This document shows positions 24,341 through 33,068 of a DNA stretch of 43,317 nt, in pieces. The position numbers were made by a program, and so were the translations under genes. Position 1 is the stretch's first letter, and every line of letters begins with the position of its first letter. The notes beneath the pieces are model-generated. The model had not been told where the DNA came from. It saw nothing but the letters and a program-made list of their open reading frames with translations, and searched no databases. Origin of the DNA: Lactovum sp047974165. Lineage in GTDB: Bacteria > Bacillota > Bacilli > Lactobacillales > Streptococcaceae. The stretch spans positions 1 through 43,317 of the forward strand of contig JBKECB010000031.1 in assembly GCA_047974165.1 (NCBI GenBank), written 5' to 3'.

Positions 24341-25779
24341 AGTTTTTGTCCTTTATCGGAAAAAATCTGATCCCAACGACGCATGGTATTTTCATCTGAG
24401 AAGTTTTCACGAACAATTCCAAGCTCTGGAGCAAGGTATTGAATAAACTCCACATCATAAATTGTCTGACGAATCAAACGTGAAACAGAGGTATCTGAGA
24501 TGATTTTACCATTACTGTCACTTAAGTAATCATTAAGTAAAGGGTCACCTTCTAATGCTAAAATTGGCTTTTCAGCAGCGATGGCAAGCATAAGAGGTGA
24601 CGAAACCATTGCAGGATTTTGATAGTGAATATATAAAATAGAACTTGCCATTGCTGCACTTCTAATTTCAGGCAATGGACGTGTCATCACCTGAAGTCGA
24701 TTTTGTATCATCTCCTCATCTACCCCTGATGCTCTGAAACGATCTAAAAGATTAACCTGATCACGTAAAAGTGAAAACTCAATCATGAAACTTACCTGTT
24801 CTTCAGACTTTAAGGTTTCAAGAACAAAAGCAGTCACATCATTAAAATCAACAAGTTCTGACTCTGTTCCTAGATTTAAATAAACTGAAAAAGTATCTAC
24901 TCCATAATTTGCAGCAATTTTATCTGTCGAAATATAGTTGTTCCAATAAAGCTTACTTGACGTTCTATCCTCAAAAGCTTTACCTACAAGCTTCATCTCA
25001 TCATGACCATTGAAAATAATTTTCTCATAATGATCATATAAGATATCACGACTAAAGCTTTCATCAAATGTTTGCATTGGAAGAAGATAGACATCTGATT
25101 TTTTAAAATCTGACGTTGCAATGGCACGTCTGAAACTCTCATTCATAATGAAAAACTTATCTTCACTATCTTTGGCTTCTACAAGACGCTCAAAAGCCCA
25201 CTCCCAAAACATCGCTTCTGATAAGAAGTCTAAATCCATTGGAAGGTATTTTATCTTAACTACTTTTTTATATTTCCCAGTCTGATAAAGTTCAAAGATT
25301 GGCTCGCCTTGAGCATCCACAATCTTTGTATGTGTATCATTTCCTAGAGGGTACTCAACTGTAATCAAGTGTCCACCATCATCGTAGTTAAATCGATCAA
25401 TCAAATCTCCTGCTTCAATATGCTCGATAGATTCAATACTCCCATCTGCACGTAATTTCAAGTCCAGAGTTGATTCTCCATTTAAATATTTTAATGAGCC
25501 TTGTCCTGATTGAGCTTGATAACCTGGAGGTGCTTGGTAATTTTCAGGTGTTAATCTTAACTCCTCTTGAGTCACACGACCTGTAAAGCGATCATAAATC
25601 GACCAAACAGTCCCTACATCAAAACCAGATGTTAATGCTGCACGGTTTCTTTGGTGTTTCACATCCATTGAAGGCGTAATAATTTCGCAATCAACTCCTT
25701 TTTTATCAAACAAAGACTTTACACCTAAAATAGCGGCATCTCTATTAAAAACACTATATTCTCCTATTAAGTAAATCAT
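24337..25779 (-). CDS. Asp1-like accessory Sec protein (GT-B fold)
   Basis: The 480 residues start with M-I-Y-L-I-G-E-Y. A beta-meander follows (about 105-200, with a D-R-F-N-Y-D-D-G-G segment), then a Rossmann-like half containing I-I-F-N-G-H near 245 and an L-Y-I-H-Y-Q-N segment near 388. Asp1 proteins are GT-B-fold relatives of the Gtf enzymes without the full catalytic set. I see no E-x7-E motif here, and the position between asp2 and gtfA fits Asp1. The length is somewhat below the usual 510-530. A divergent glycosyltransferase is the alternative. It follows asp2 by 60 nt and overlaps gtfA by 4 nt. Confidence 0.65.
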   Translation of the reverse strand: MIYLIGEYSVFNRDAAILGVKSLFDKKGVDCEIITPSMDVKHQRNRAALTSGFDVGTVWSIYDRFTGRVTQEELRLTPENYQAPPGYQAQSGQGSLKYLNGESTLDLKLRADGSIESIEHIEAGDLIDRFNYDDGGHLITVEYPLGNDTHTKIVDAQGEPIFELYQTGKYKKVVKIKYLPMDLDFLSEAMFWEWAFERLVEAKDSEDKFFIMNESFRRAIATSDFKKSDVYLLPMQTFDESFSRDILYDHYEKIIFNGHDEMKLVGKAFEDRTSSKLYWNNYISTDKIAANYGVDTFSVYLNLGTESELVDFNDVTAFVLETLKSEEQVSFMIEFSLLRDQVNLLDRFRASGVDEEMIQNRLQVMTRPLPEIRSAAMASSILYIHYQNPAMVSSPLMLAIAAEKPILALEGDPLLNDYLSDSNGKIISDTSVSRLIRQTIYDVEFIQYLAPELGIVRENFSDENTMRRWDQIFSDKGQKL

Positions 25780-25839
25780 TCTACTTGCTCCTTATTTGCT
25801 TATGCTTATTAGTCTAATTATACACTAATTCTTTAAAAG

Positions 25840-27324
25840 TTACGATAGTTTTATTTGATTAGAAATTCTATCTAAAATCTTATTAATCCACTGACTCATG
25901 ACAGGAATTTTTTCTGAATGGAAACCTTGCTCTGAATGACTTTCTACTGACTTGGCATGAGAGGCAATAAAATTAAAAAGTGACTCACAACGATCCAACT
26001 CATCATTTTTCATCATAAAGGTATAAAAATTAATTTCTGAGAGGTCTGAAACTTTTAATAGTTCATAAATAACCTCATTTAATTCTTCCTGGTCATTAGG
26101 ATGATAACGCCCTGTCAAGTATTCTCTTGCAGCAATCATTGAAGGCTCTGAACGAAATGAAATCTCTGCATCTCCTGTCACATTTCCCAAATGAAGGAGA
26201 GGTTTTGCTGCAATAATATCTGATGCTCTCAGCTTTATACCATAATACATGGCTGGAAAACTCCCCATCGACCAACCAACCATTATCAAGTCTGAATGCG
26301 TCAAACCTAGCCTTTTAAGTTTCTGATTAATAATTCCAATCAAGGTTTGAGCATAATCTATAGAAAGATTACGACCAATATGAAAAGCCCCCCCACGTGC
26401 TCTTAGGTCACAAAAAAGAAGGACTGGAAAACCATAAGTTGCCATTGACTGTCTTTCATAATGTGCTAACTCTGATAAATTTCCAGAAAAACCTACAATT
26501 AACTTTTCTTTTCTCTTTCCTGGGATAAAGTAGGAGTGAATGAATTCCTTATTTTTAGTTTCTGTCCGTTCATCTCCCGCCTGAAACCATCCAAGTCCAT
26601 ACTTTTCCTTATAAGTCCAAACCTTTCCTAAAGTAACAGTTCCCTTTCCTTTGAGTAAAATTTGTCCTTTAAATTCTACATTTTCGTCTGCTTGAAAGAC
26701 ATATTCCTTCTCAGTGATTCGCTCCTTTCTAAGTAAATTTCCTCTGCGATCAAGAGTATAAATCACATAAATCACTTGCAAATCGCCACTCGTCTCATAA
26801 TCAAAAGTTAAATGATAGCGACCAGCTGAATTATAAAAGCGACGAAAAGGCATGACAAATATGGTACGTCCCCAGTTTTTGACAATCTTTTTAAAGTCTA
26901 ATAAAACAGTTTCTTCTTCAAATTCTCCTTCTACAAACATTTCATAACGACCATGACGTTCAATATAGCCTTGAAAGTGATTAGAAATCTCTGCTGCCTC
27001 ATCTGGAAGCATTGAAAATCCTTGTGTTTGTGCTAAATCATCAAATATAAAATCCAGTTGATCAATAAAATTTGAACTTTCCCAAATTTCAGTTAAGTCA
27101 AAATGTCCCATTTCCTTCAGTTTTTTATCTTGCTCTTCATTTGCATAAGCGTAGACAATAAAACGTGAGCGTACATTTTCTATCAAATTTTCCAAATCTA
27201 AATCTTTGATCTCACGGCAGTCTAAAAGAAGATAGTTTATCCCCTGACGATAAAGACAATCTTCAACCGAGAGAGCTGTTTCAATATTTTTAAATTTTTT
27301 GATCTTTATTTGTAGGTATTTCAT
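25840..27324 (-). CDS. asp2: Accessory Sec system protein Asp2 (acetyltransferase-like)
   Basis: In S. gordonii Asp2 O-acetylates GlcNAc on the adhesin and is also needed for its export. The 494 residues end in an alpha/beta-hydrolase-like half with D-L-R-A-R-G-G-A-F at 306-314 and nucleophile elbow G-W-S-M-G-S (Ser352). An acidic cluster follows (D-E-L-D at 441-444), then a late His (His463 or His469). This matches the Ser-Glu-His triad described for Asp2, so it is probably catalytically competent. It is the first gene of the cluster. No Shine-Dalgarno is present; an extended -10 lies 8 nt before the ATG. Confidence 0.9.
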   Translation of the reverse strand: MKYLQIKIKKFKNIETALSVEDCLYRQGINYLLLDCREIKDLDLENLIENVRSRFIVYAYANEEQDKKLKEMGHFDLTEIWESSNFIDQLDFIFDDLAQTQGFSMLPDEAAEISNHFQGYIERHGRYEMFVEGEFEEETVLLDFKKIVKNWGRTIFVMPFRRFYNSAGRYHLTFDYETSGDLQVIYVIYTLDRRGNLLRKERITEKEYVFQADENVEFKGQILLKGKGTVTLGKVWTYKEKYGLGWFQAGDERTETKNKEFIHSYFIPGKRKEKLIVGFSGNLSELAHYERQSMATYGFPVLLFCDLRARGGAFHIGRNLSIDYAQTLIGIINQKLKRLGLTHSDLIMVGWSMGSFPAMYYGIKLRASDIIAAKPLLHLGNVTGDAEISFRSEPSMIAAREYLTGRYHPNDQEELNEVIYELLKVSDLSEINFYTFMMKNDELDRCESLFNFIASHAKSVESHSEQGFHSEKIPVMSQWINKILDRISNQIKLS

Positions 27325-27332
27325 TGCTTATC

Positions 27333-27341
27333 ATTATAACA
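27333..27341 (-). promoter_or_regulatory. asp2 cluster promoter, likely leaderless
   Basis: TGTTATAAT on the minus strand is a perfect extended -10, ending 8 nt before the asp2 ATG. The -35 (TTAGGT, 17 nt spacing) is weak. Confidence 0.65.
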
Positions 27342-27390
27342 TTTATAAGGCTAAAACCTAAAATTTAATAAAGGTTTTTTCTTATTTTTC

Positions 27391-27399
27391 TGTTATAAT
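27391..27399 (+). promoter_or_regulatory. hslO promoter, likely leaderless
   Basis: TGTTATAAT is a perfect extended -10. Only 6 nt separate it from the hslO ATG at 27406, leaving no room for a leader or Shine-Dalgarno. Confidence 0.65.
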
Positions 27400-27405
27400 T
27401 TTCTC

Positions 27406-28272
27406 ATGGATAAAATCATAAAATCAATCTCAGCTAACGGGCATTTTAGAGCATTTGCATTAGACAGTCAACAAACAGTGACTGATGCTCAAAATTCTCA
27501 GCAAACACTTGCTTCAAGTTCTGTCGCCTTAGGGCGTACAATTATGGTCGCTCAAATACTTGCTGCTCTTGAAAAAAATGATACAAAAATTACAGTAAAA
27601 GTTATTGCAGATGGTCCTATGTCAGCTATTTTAGCTGTTGCTGATACTCAGGGAGCAGTTAAAGCTTACGTTAAAAATCCTGACTTAGATTACCGAAAAA
27701 CATCAACAGGAGAGATACTTGTTGGACCATTAATTGGAAATGGTGACTTTATTGTGATTAAAGACATGGGCTTACGAACAAGCTACACAGGAAAAGTAGA
27801 ACTTATCTCTGCTGAAATTGCTGAAGATTTGGCTTGGTACTTTTTAAAATCTGAACAGACTCCAAGTTCCGTCGGCGTTAATATTCAACTTAACAAAGAT
27901 GACAGTATCAAATCAGCAACTGCCTTTCTCTTGCAAGCTCTTCCAGGTGCAAGTGAAGAAGAAATCCTTCAAATGGAAGAACAAATTAAAAAAATGCCTG
28001 CTCTTTCTCAGTTAACTATTGATAATATTCTCCCAGCTATTTATGGTGATATCGACTATAAAATTTTAGAAAGTTCTGATTTAAAATTTCACTGTGACTG
28101 CTCACGTGAGCGTTTCAAGGAAGGCTTAAAATCCATTGGCAATAAAGAATTAACAGCCATGATTGAAGAAGATCATGGTGCTGAAATCATTTGTCAATTT
28201 TGTCAAAAAAACTATCAATTTGACGAAAAAGATCTTAATCAATTAATTTTGGAGGAAAGAAATGACGATTAA
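27406..28272 (+). CDS. hslO: Redox-regulated chaperone Hsp33
   Basis: Hsp33 is a cytosolic holdase switched on by oxidation of a zinc-bound cysteine cluster. The 288 residues are full length, and the four ligands are visible as C230-x-C232 and C263-x2-C266. The N-terminal part has the usual S-x-N-G-x-F-R-A-F start. It begins the 27.4-28.8 kb plus-strand unit and overlaps the next gene by 11 nt. The start codon lies directly at the expected transcription start. Confidence 0.98.
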   Translation: MDKIIKSISANGHFRAFALDSQQTVTDAQNSQQTLASSSVALGRTIMVAQILAALEKNDTKITVKVIADGPMSAILAVADTQGAVKAYVKNPDLDYRKTSTGEILVGPLIGNGDFIVIKDMGLRTSYTGKVELISAEIAEDLAWYFLKSEQTPSSVGVNIQLNKDDSIKSATAFLLQALPGASEEEILQMEEQIKKMPALSQLTIDNILPAIYGDIDYKILESSDLKFHCDCSRERFKEGLKSIGNKELTAMIEEDHGAEIICQFCQKNYQFDEKDLNQLILEERNDD

Positions 28273-28780
28273 ACTTTATATTGCAAGTACTCTTGATGGT
28301 TATATTGCTGATAAAAATGAAAGTCTTCAGTGGCTTTTTGATGTTGAAGGAGAAGGAGATAACGGTTACTCTAATTTCATCTCAACAATCAACACTGTCA
28401 TCATGGGAAGACGAACTTACGACTGGATTATCGAAAACGAACCTGACAAATGGGAATATTATGATAAAGATTGTTATGTTTTCAGTACACAAGATTTGGC
28501 TGACAATGACAAAGTAAAGTTTGTTAATCCAGAGAATCTGGAAGATTTTATTTCTACATTAAAAGGAAATATTTGGAATATAGGTGGAGGCGAGTTAATC
28601 AAACTCTTTTTAGAACATCAACTTATTGATAGTTATCAATTAACCTTAGCACCTATTTTATTAGGTGACGGTATTCCACTCTTTCCAAAGGGAAACTATC
28701 AAGAAAATCTCGTTCTTGTTGGAACTAAAACTTATGGACAATTTGTTGAACTACAGTACAAAAAAAAGACAAGGAGCTGA
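28262..28780 (+). CDS. Dihydrofolate reductase family protein (RibD C-terminal-like)
   Basis: The 172 residues show the YwjB/YyaP type of the DHFR/RibD-C superfamily: Y-I-A-S-T-L-D-G-Y-I-A near 6-16, V-I-M-G-R-R-T-Y near 46-53, W-N-I-G-G-G near 105-110 and L-A-P-I-L-L-G-D-G near 129-137. Such proteins are NADPH-dependent-fold reductases of uncertain substrate and are not the housekeeping FolA. GGAGGA in the end of hslO serves as ribosome binding site, and the genes overlap by 11 nt. The last residues (K-K-K-T-R-S) come from an A-rich stretch. Confidence 0.88.
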   Translation: MTIKLYIASTLDGYIADKNESLQWLFDVEGEGDNGYSNFISTINTVIMGRRTYDWIIENEPDKWEYYDKDCYVFSTQDLADNDKVKFVNPENLEDFISTLKGNIWNIGGGELIKLFLEHQLIDSYQLTLAPILLGDGIPLFPKGNYQENLVLVGTKTYGQFVELQYKKKTRS

Positions 28781-29004
28781 ACTCTTATTTTTTATTAAGA
28801 TCATAGTTACTCAAAATTATTTAGATTTATATTTTTCTTTTTATGAAAATTAGTTAATTTACTATTGACTCTTATCAACTTTATAAAAAATATAAATTAA
28901 TTAATTTTCATATTCTTTTCGTTTTTTAACTATTTCTTTATATAACAATACTTTCTTATGTTTTTGTATTTTATATTTTTCAAATATAAGTTATAATATA
29001 GATT
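28781..29004. other. AT-rich intergenic region
   Basis: This is 224 bp of very AT-rich DNA without an ORF of note. There is no clear terminator for the DHFR-like gene. The only recognisable site is the TATAAT at 28992-28997 before the next gene. Confidence 0.6.
28992..28997 (+). promoter_or_regulatory. -10 box of the ATP-grasp/recX unit, likely leaderless
   Basis: A consensus TATAAT lies 7 nt before the ATG at 29005. There is no Shine-Dalgarno and no clear -35. Confidence 0.55.
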
Positions 29005-29745
29005 ATGAAAAAAATTAGACCCATTGAAAAAATGTTAAAAGAAATTGCAGTTGAAAATAAGCTAACTTATCAATCTTATGCAAATGGATGGACAATGAAA
29101 ATTGATAACAAATTTGTAACGGGCTATCATTTTTCTTTGAATAATGCTGCCAGTAGTAGACTTTGCGATGATAAAGCCTCAACAACAAACTTTTTATCAA
29201 CAGCTGGGCTCCCTGTTATTCCTCATGAATTTTTTATGGAAATTGATGAGATTCGTTTTCACGCAATGATGAACGCTCATAATAATGACCTCGTTCTAAA
29301 GCCTAATCAAGGCTCTGGTGGAGTTGAAGTTGAGAGAATTTCTTCTTTACAGGATTTTATTCGTTCTGGAAGAAAAATACTTGCAGGTGGAAACTTCTTA
29401 GCTGTCGCTCCCTTTATGAAATTTCTTAACGAATTTCGTATTGTTGTTCTCTTTGAAAAAGTAGAATTAATTTACGCTAAAAAAATTAATTCTGGTTGGA
29501 AGCATAATCTTGGACTTGGTGCTGAGCCTCTTATTTTTGAAAGCCACCCCGAGCTTGAGGCAATTGCCGTTAAAGCTGCTCAAGCCTTGAATATTAACTT
29601 TGCCTCTATTGATATTGCTGAAACTTTGGATGGATTCAAAATTCTTGAAGTTAACTCTGGTGTTATGATGGATACATTTTCTTCTTTATCTGAAGAAAAT
29701 TACTTACAGGCTAAAGATATTTATAGACGAGCTTTAGAGTTATAA
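29005..29745 (+). CDS. ATP-grasp domain protein (RimK/GshF-like)
   Basis: The 246 residues resemble ATP-grasp ligases, which activate a carboxylate as acyl phosphate and couple it to an amine or thiol. Seen here are a central L-V-L-K-P-N-Q-G-S-G-G-V-E-V near 95-109 (ATP-binding loop), E-F-R-I-V-V near 143-148, S-I-D-I-A near 200-204 and I-L-E-V-N-S-G-V near 211-218 (metal ligands Glu and Asn). The domain starts soon after residue 40, so the protein is a compact single-domain member. The substrate is unknown. recX follows after 1 nt. Confidence 0.85.
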   Translation: MKKIRPIEKMLKEIAVENKLTYQSYANGWTMKIDNKFVTGYHFSLNNAASSRLCDDKASTTNFLSTAGLPVIPHEFFMEIDEIRFHAMMNAHNNDLVLKPNQGSGGVEVERISSLQDFIRSGRKILAGGNFLAVAPFMKFLNEFRIVVLFEKVELIYAKKINSGWKHNLGLGAEPLIFESHPELEAIAVKAAQALNINFASIDIAETLDGFKILEVNSGVMMDTFSSLSEENYLQAKDIYRRALEL

Positions 29746-29746
29746 T

Positions 29747-30547
29747 ATGCCTAAAGTTACAACTTTAAAAAAGCTCAAGCGTTTATACTTACTTTCCTTT
29801 GATGATGAAAACTTTGAAAGTATTTACCTTACTGAGGATTGCATTGTCAAGTTTATGCTTTCAAAGGGAAAGAATTTAACTTCCAAAGAAGTTGAAGAAC
29901 TCAGAAAATTCGCCAGTTACTCAAAAGGGAAAAATCTAGCCATTTATTATCTTTCTTTTAAAACACGAACAAAGAAAGAAGTTGAAAACTACCTGTTGAC
30001 ACAAGAAATCCCAACTACTGATATAGAGCAAATTTTACTTGAACTTGAAAAGATTCATCTAATCAATGATCAAGCCTACTGTCAACGCTATATTGAAACT
30101 CAGCTAACTCTTGAAAATTATGGTCCTTATCAAATTTTACAAAAACTCAAGCTAAAGGGCCTCGATGAAGAACTTATAAATGAGCAGCTGCTTAGTCTCT
30201 TTGATGAAAGTAAGGAGTTTAAAATTGCTCATAAACTAGCTGAAAAAGTTATTAAAGCAAAATCACATCAACTTCCTTTCAAGCAACTTAAAATTAAAAT
30301 TTCTCAAGCTCTTGTAGCTAAAGGTTTCTCCTACTCTATGGCAAGTCAAGTCTTAGATGATTTAGAGCTAGTTGCTGATGAAGATAATGAAAATATCCTT
30401 CTTGAAAAAGAGGCTGAAAAAGTTTATCAAAGACTTTCAAGGCGGTATGAGGGATACAATCTAAAACAACGAATGTCACAAGCACTTGGACGTAAAGGTT
30501 TTGATTGGTCATTAATTTCTGATATTTTATCTCATTATGATTTTTAA
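29747..30547 (+). CDS. recX: Recombination regulator RecX
   Basis: RecX modulates RecA filaments. The 266 residues are the long Firmicutes form, built of repeated three-helix units. These show as A-I-Y-Y-L-S-F-K-T-R-T-K-K-E-V, Y-G-P-Y-Q-I-L-Q-K-L-K-L-K-G and a final L-G-R-K-G-F-D-W segment. It begins one base after the ATP-grasp stop codon, so translation is likely coupled. A strong bidirectional terminator follows. Confidence 0.93.
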   Translation: MPKVTTLKKLKRLYLLSFDDENFESIYLTEDCIVKFMLSKGKNLTSKEVEELRKFASYSKGKNLAIYYLSFKTRTKKEVENYLLTQEIPTTDIEQILLELEKIHLINDQAYCQRYIETQLTLENYGPYQILQKLKLKGLDEELINEQLLSLFDESKEFKIAHKLAEKVIKAKSHQLPFKQLKIKISQALVAKGFSYSMASQVLDDLELVADEDNENILLEKEAEKVYQRLSRRYEGYNLKQRMSQALGRKGFDWSLISDILSHYDF

Positions 30548-30577
30548 AAAAGTATTGACAGAAAATCAATACTTTTT
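30547..30577. terminator. Bidirectional terminator between recX and gntK
   Basis: AAAAAGTATTGA pairs with TCAATACTTTTT across a 7-nt loop. It sits between convergent genes and overlaps both stop codons. Confidence 0.9.
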
Positions 30578-32063
30578 ATTTATCTAAATTTCCTCTTCGG
30601 AATTTTCCAAGTGCCTCGTACTCAGAAGATAATTTTTCTGTCAAGTTCTTATAAATACTAAAAAGCTCTTGATAACGCTGATGATTTTTAAGATTAGGAT
30701 AAGTCATCTTTCCTCTCTCTAATTTTCTATCAAAGTCAGTGATTAAATTTAAAGCTTTTTGAGCCATCAAAACAGCAGCTAAGCAGCCAGTTTCTTGGAT
30801 TTCTGAGACAATAACTGGCTTAGCAAATACATCTGATATTATCTCTAAGAACAAGCTAGAGCGCATAACACCACCATTCACATATATTTCTTTAGGCTCT
30901 CCAGACAAGTCTTGACTAATGTCATAAAGATTTAAAACAATTCCTTCTAGTATAGCGCGTGACAAATGTGCCATCGTATGCGAATAACTCAATCCAAAAA
31001 AGTTAGCACGGGCTGAGGCATTCCATATTGGTGCACGCTCTCCTCCAAGGTAGGGGTGGAAAATTAAGCCTTCAGACCCTAAGTCAACAGTTGATGCAAG
31101 CTGACAAATTTCTTCAATACTTTTTTTATTCTCAAAAAGAGAATCTTTTAACCATCGAAGGACCTCACCTCCTGAATTACTAGGTCCACCTACAAGCCAA
31201 TAATTTTCATCTAAAGCATAGCAAAAATTTTGCCCATCAGTATTAACCTCTATTTTTTTCGAAACTCTTCGTACAGCCGCTGATGTCCCGACAGTCAGAG
31301 TTAATTGATTTTCTCTAATTGCTGCCATTCCTAAATTTGCCATAGGACCATCTGCTCCAGCCCAAATAAACTTTGTTTCTGCTGAAAGTCTCATTTTTTC
31401 TTGAAATTCTAAAGAAAGTTCTTGCTCTATATGATAAGGGCTTACAATCTCAGGAAGTTTCTGAGAGTTAAGTTGAAATTCCTTTAGTATCTTTTGATCC
31501 CAAGATAAGTCTTCTAGATTTAATATTCCTGTACCTGAAGCAATCGAGAGGTCCATTTTTTTTACTCCAAAAAGACGATAAAATATGTAGCCTTTAATAT
31601 CTAAAAAGAAAGTAGATTTTTCATAGATAGATGGCTTTTCTTCTTTTAACCAAATAAGTTTTAAAAGAGGAGACATGGGATGTATCGGAGTTCCTGTTCG
31701 TTGATAAACTTCCAGAGCCTCAAATCTTTCCTTTAGCTGCTTATAAATAGTCTCAGCTCTTGTATCTGCCCAAGTCATTAGTTCTGTAAGTTCTTCATCT
31801 GTAGATAAGGCGATCAGAGAGTGCATTTGACTACTAAAGCTGACGGAACAAATTTTCTTTTTTGGTACAGATAGACTGCACTGCTTTATTGTAAAAAGAA
31901 CTGCTTGAAAAATTTCTTCTACACTTTCTTCTGCTCTTCCAAAAGCATCACGATAAAGAGGATAAGTTTGTTTACTTTCTACTATAACATTTAATTTTTC
32001 ATCAAAAAGAGCAGCTTTTGTTGCTGTCGTTCCGATATCAACCCCAATAAAATAATTTTCCAC
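30576..32063 (-). CDS. gntK: Gluconokinase (FGGY family)
   Basis: The enzyme phosphorylates D-gluconate to 6-phosphogluconate. The 495 residues have both FGGY sugar-kinase lobes: G-V-D-I-G-T-T-A-T-K near 7-16, S-F-S-S-Q-M-H near 75-81, D-I-K-G-Y near 150, W-A-G-A-D-G-P near 240 and Y-V-N-G-G-V-M-R-S near 400-408. The start codon is GTG, with AAAGGAG upstream at good spacing. It follows gnd by 27 nt. Gluconate rather than xylulose specificity is supported by that neighbour and by GntK-like sequence, but was not tested. Confidence 0.88.
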   Translation of the reverse strand: MENYFIGVDIGTTATKAALFDEKLNVIVESKQTYPLYRDAFGRAEESVEEIFQAVLFTIKQCSLSVPKKKICSVSFSSQMHSLIALSTDEELTELMTWADTRAETIYKQLKERFEALEVYQRTGTPIHPMSPLLKLIWLKEEKPSIYEKSTFFLDIKGYIFYRLFGVKKMDLSIASGTGILNLEDLSWDQKILKEFQLNSQKLPEIVSPYHIEQELSLEFQEKMRLSAETKFIWAGADGPMANLGMAAIRENQLTLTVGTSAAVRRVSKKIEVNTDGQNFCYALDENYWLVGGPSNSGGEVLRWLKDSLFENKKSIEEICQLASTVDLGSEGLIFHPYLGGERAPIWNASARANFFGLSYSHTMAHLSRAILEGIVLNLYDISQDLSGEPKEIYVNGGVMRSSLFLEIISDVFAKPVIVSEIQETGCLAAVLMAQKALNLITDFDRKLERGKMTYPNLKNHQRYQELFSIYKNLTEKLSSEYEALGKFRRGNLDK

Positions 32064-32090
32064 AAAAACTCCTTTTATTTACAGTATACA

Positions 32091-32993
32091 CTAGTTTTCT
32101 TTTTTTGTGATATCATGTCCTCCAAACTCATTTCTAAGTGAAGCAACAACTTTTCCTGAAAATGTATCTTCTTCTAAAGAACGATAGCGCATCATCAGTG
32201 AGCTTGTAATCACTGGAAGAGCAATCTCTGCTTCTAATGCTGCCTGAACCGTCCACTTTCCTTCTCCCGAAGATTCCATTCTTCCTTTTAATTCTTCAAG
32301 CTCTGGATCTTTTGAAAATGCTTTAGCTGTCAATTCCATCAACCATGATCTTATAACTGATCCATTATTCCATAAATTAGCAACATCCTCATAGTGATAA
32401 TTATAAGGGCTATGCTCAAGTAAGTCAAAACCTTCACCGATTGCTTGCATCATCCCATACTCTATCCCATTATGCACCATTTTCAAGTAATGCCCTGATC
32501 CTGCTGAGCCTGTAAATAAGTAGCCTTTTTCTTCTGAAATAAGTTTATAAATTGGCTCTATTTGTGGGAAAATTTCTTCATCTCCTGCAATCATAAAATT
32601 CCCTCCATTTAAAGCTCCTGATTGGCCACCAGAGCTTCCACAATCAAAGAAATAAATCCCTTTAGATTTAGCTTGCTCATAAAGAGCAATAGAATCTTTA
32701 TAAAATGAATTTCCTCCATCTATTAGAATATCTTTTTCATCTAAAAGTTCTATCAAGGCTAAAGCTGTTGTCTTTGTTACTTCTCCAGAGGGTAACATCA
32801 GCCAGATAATTCTAGGATGAGATAAATTTGAAATAAGCTCCTCTAAACTCTCTGCAAAACTTGCCCCAATACTTCCTACTTCTTTTTTTAATCCTTTATT
32901 TAAATCAAAAGCAGTTACTTCTAAATTATTTCTCTGCATATTTTTTAACAAATTTAGACCCATTTTTCCAAGGCCAACTAATCCAACTTGCAT
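32091..32993 (-). CDS. gnd: 6-phosphogluconate dehydrogenase, short (NAD-type) form
   Basis: The enzyme oxidatively decarboxylates 6-phosphogluconate to ribulose-5-phosphate. The 300 residues match the short YqeC/GntZ-like form rather than the 470-residue NADP enzyme. They show G-L-V-G-L-G-K-M-G-L-N near 4-14, D-G-G-N-S near 92-96, G-S-S-G-G near 118-122 and K-M-V-H-N-G-I-E near 171-178 (catalytic Lys). GGAGAA precedes the ATG. Its product feeds Rpe. Confidence 0.9.
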   Translation of the reverse strand: MQVGLVGLGKMGLNLLKNMQRNNLEVTAFDLNKGLKKEVGSIGASFAESLEELISNLSHPRIIWLMLPSGEVTKTTALALIELLDEKDILIDGGNSFYKDSIALYEQAKSKGIYFFDCGSSGGQSGALNGGNFMIAGDEEIFPQIEPIYKLISEEKGYLFTGSAGSGHYLKMVHNGIEYGMMQAIGEGFDLLEHSPYNYHYEDVANLWNNGSVIRSWLMELTAKAFSKDPELEELKGRMESSGEGKWTVQAALEAEIALPVITSSLMMRYRSLEEDTFSGKVVASLRNEFGGHDITKKEN

Positions 32994-33068
32994 ATTTTCT
33001 CCTTTTTATTAAGCTTTATCTAGAGAAAAAGCTTGAGTCAACCTCTAAGCCTTTTCTAGTTTATTCAA

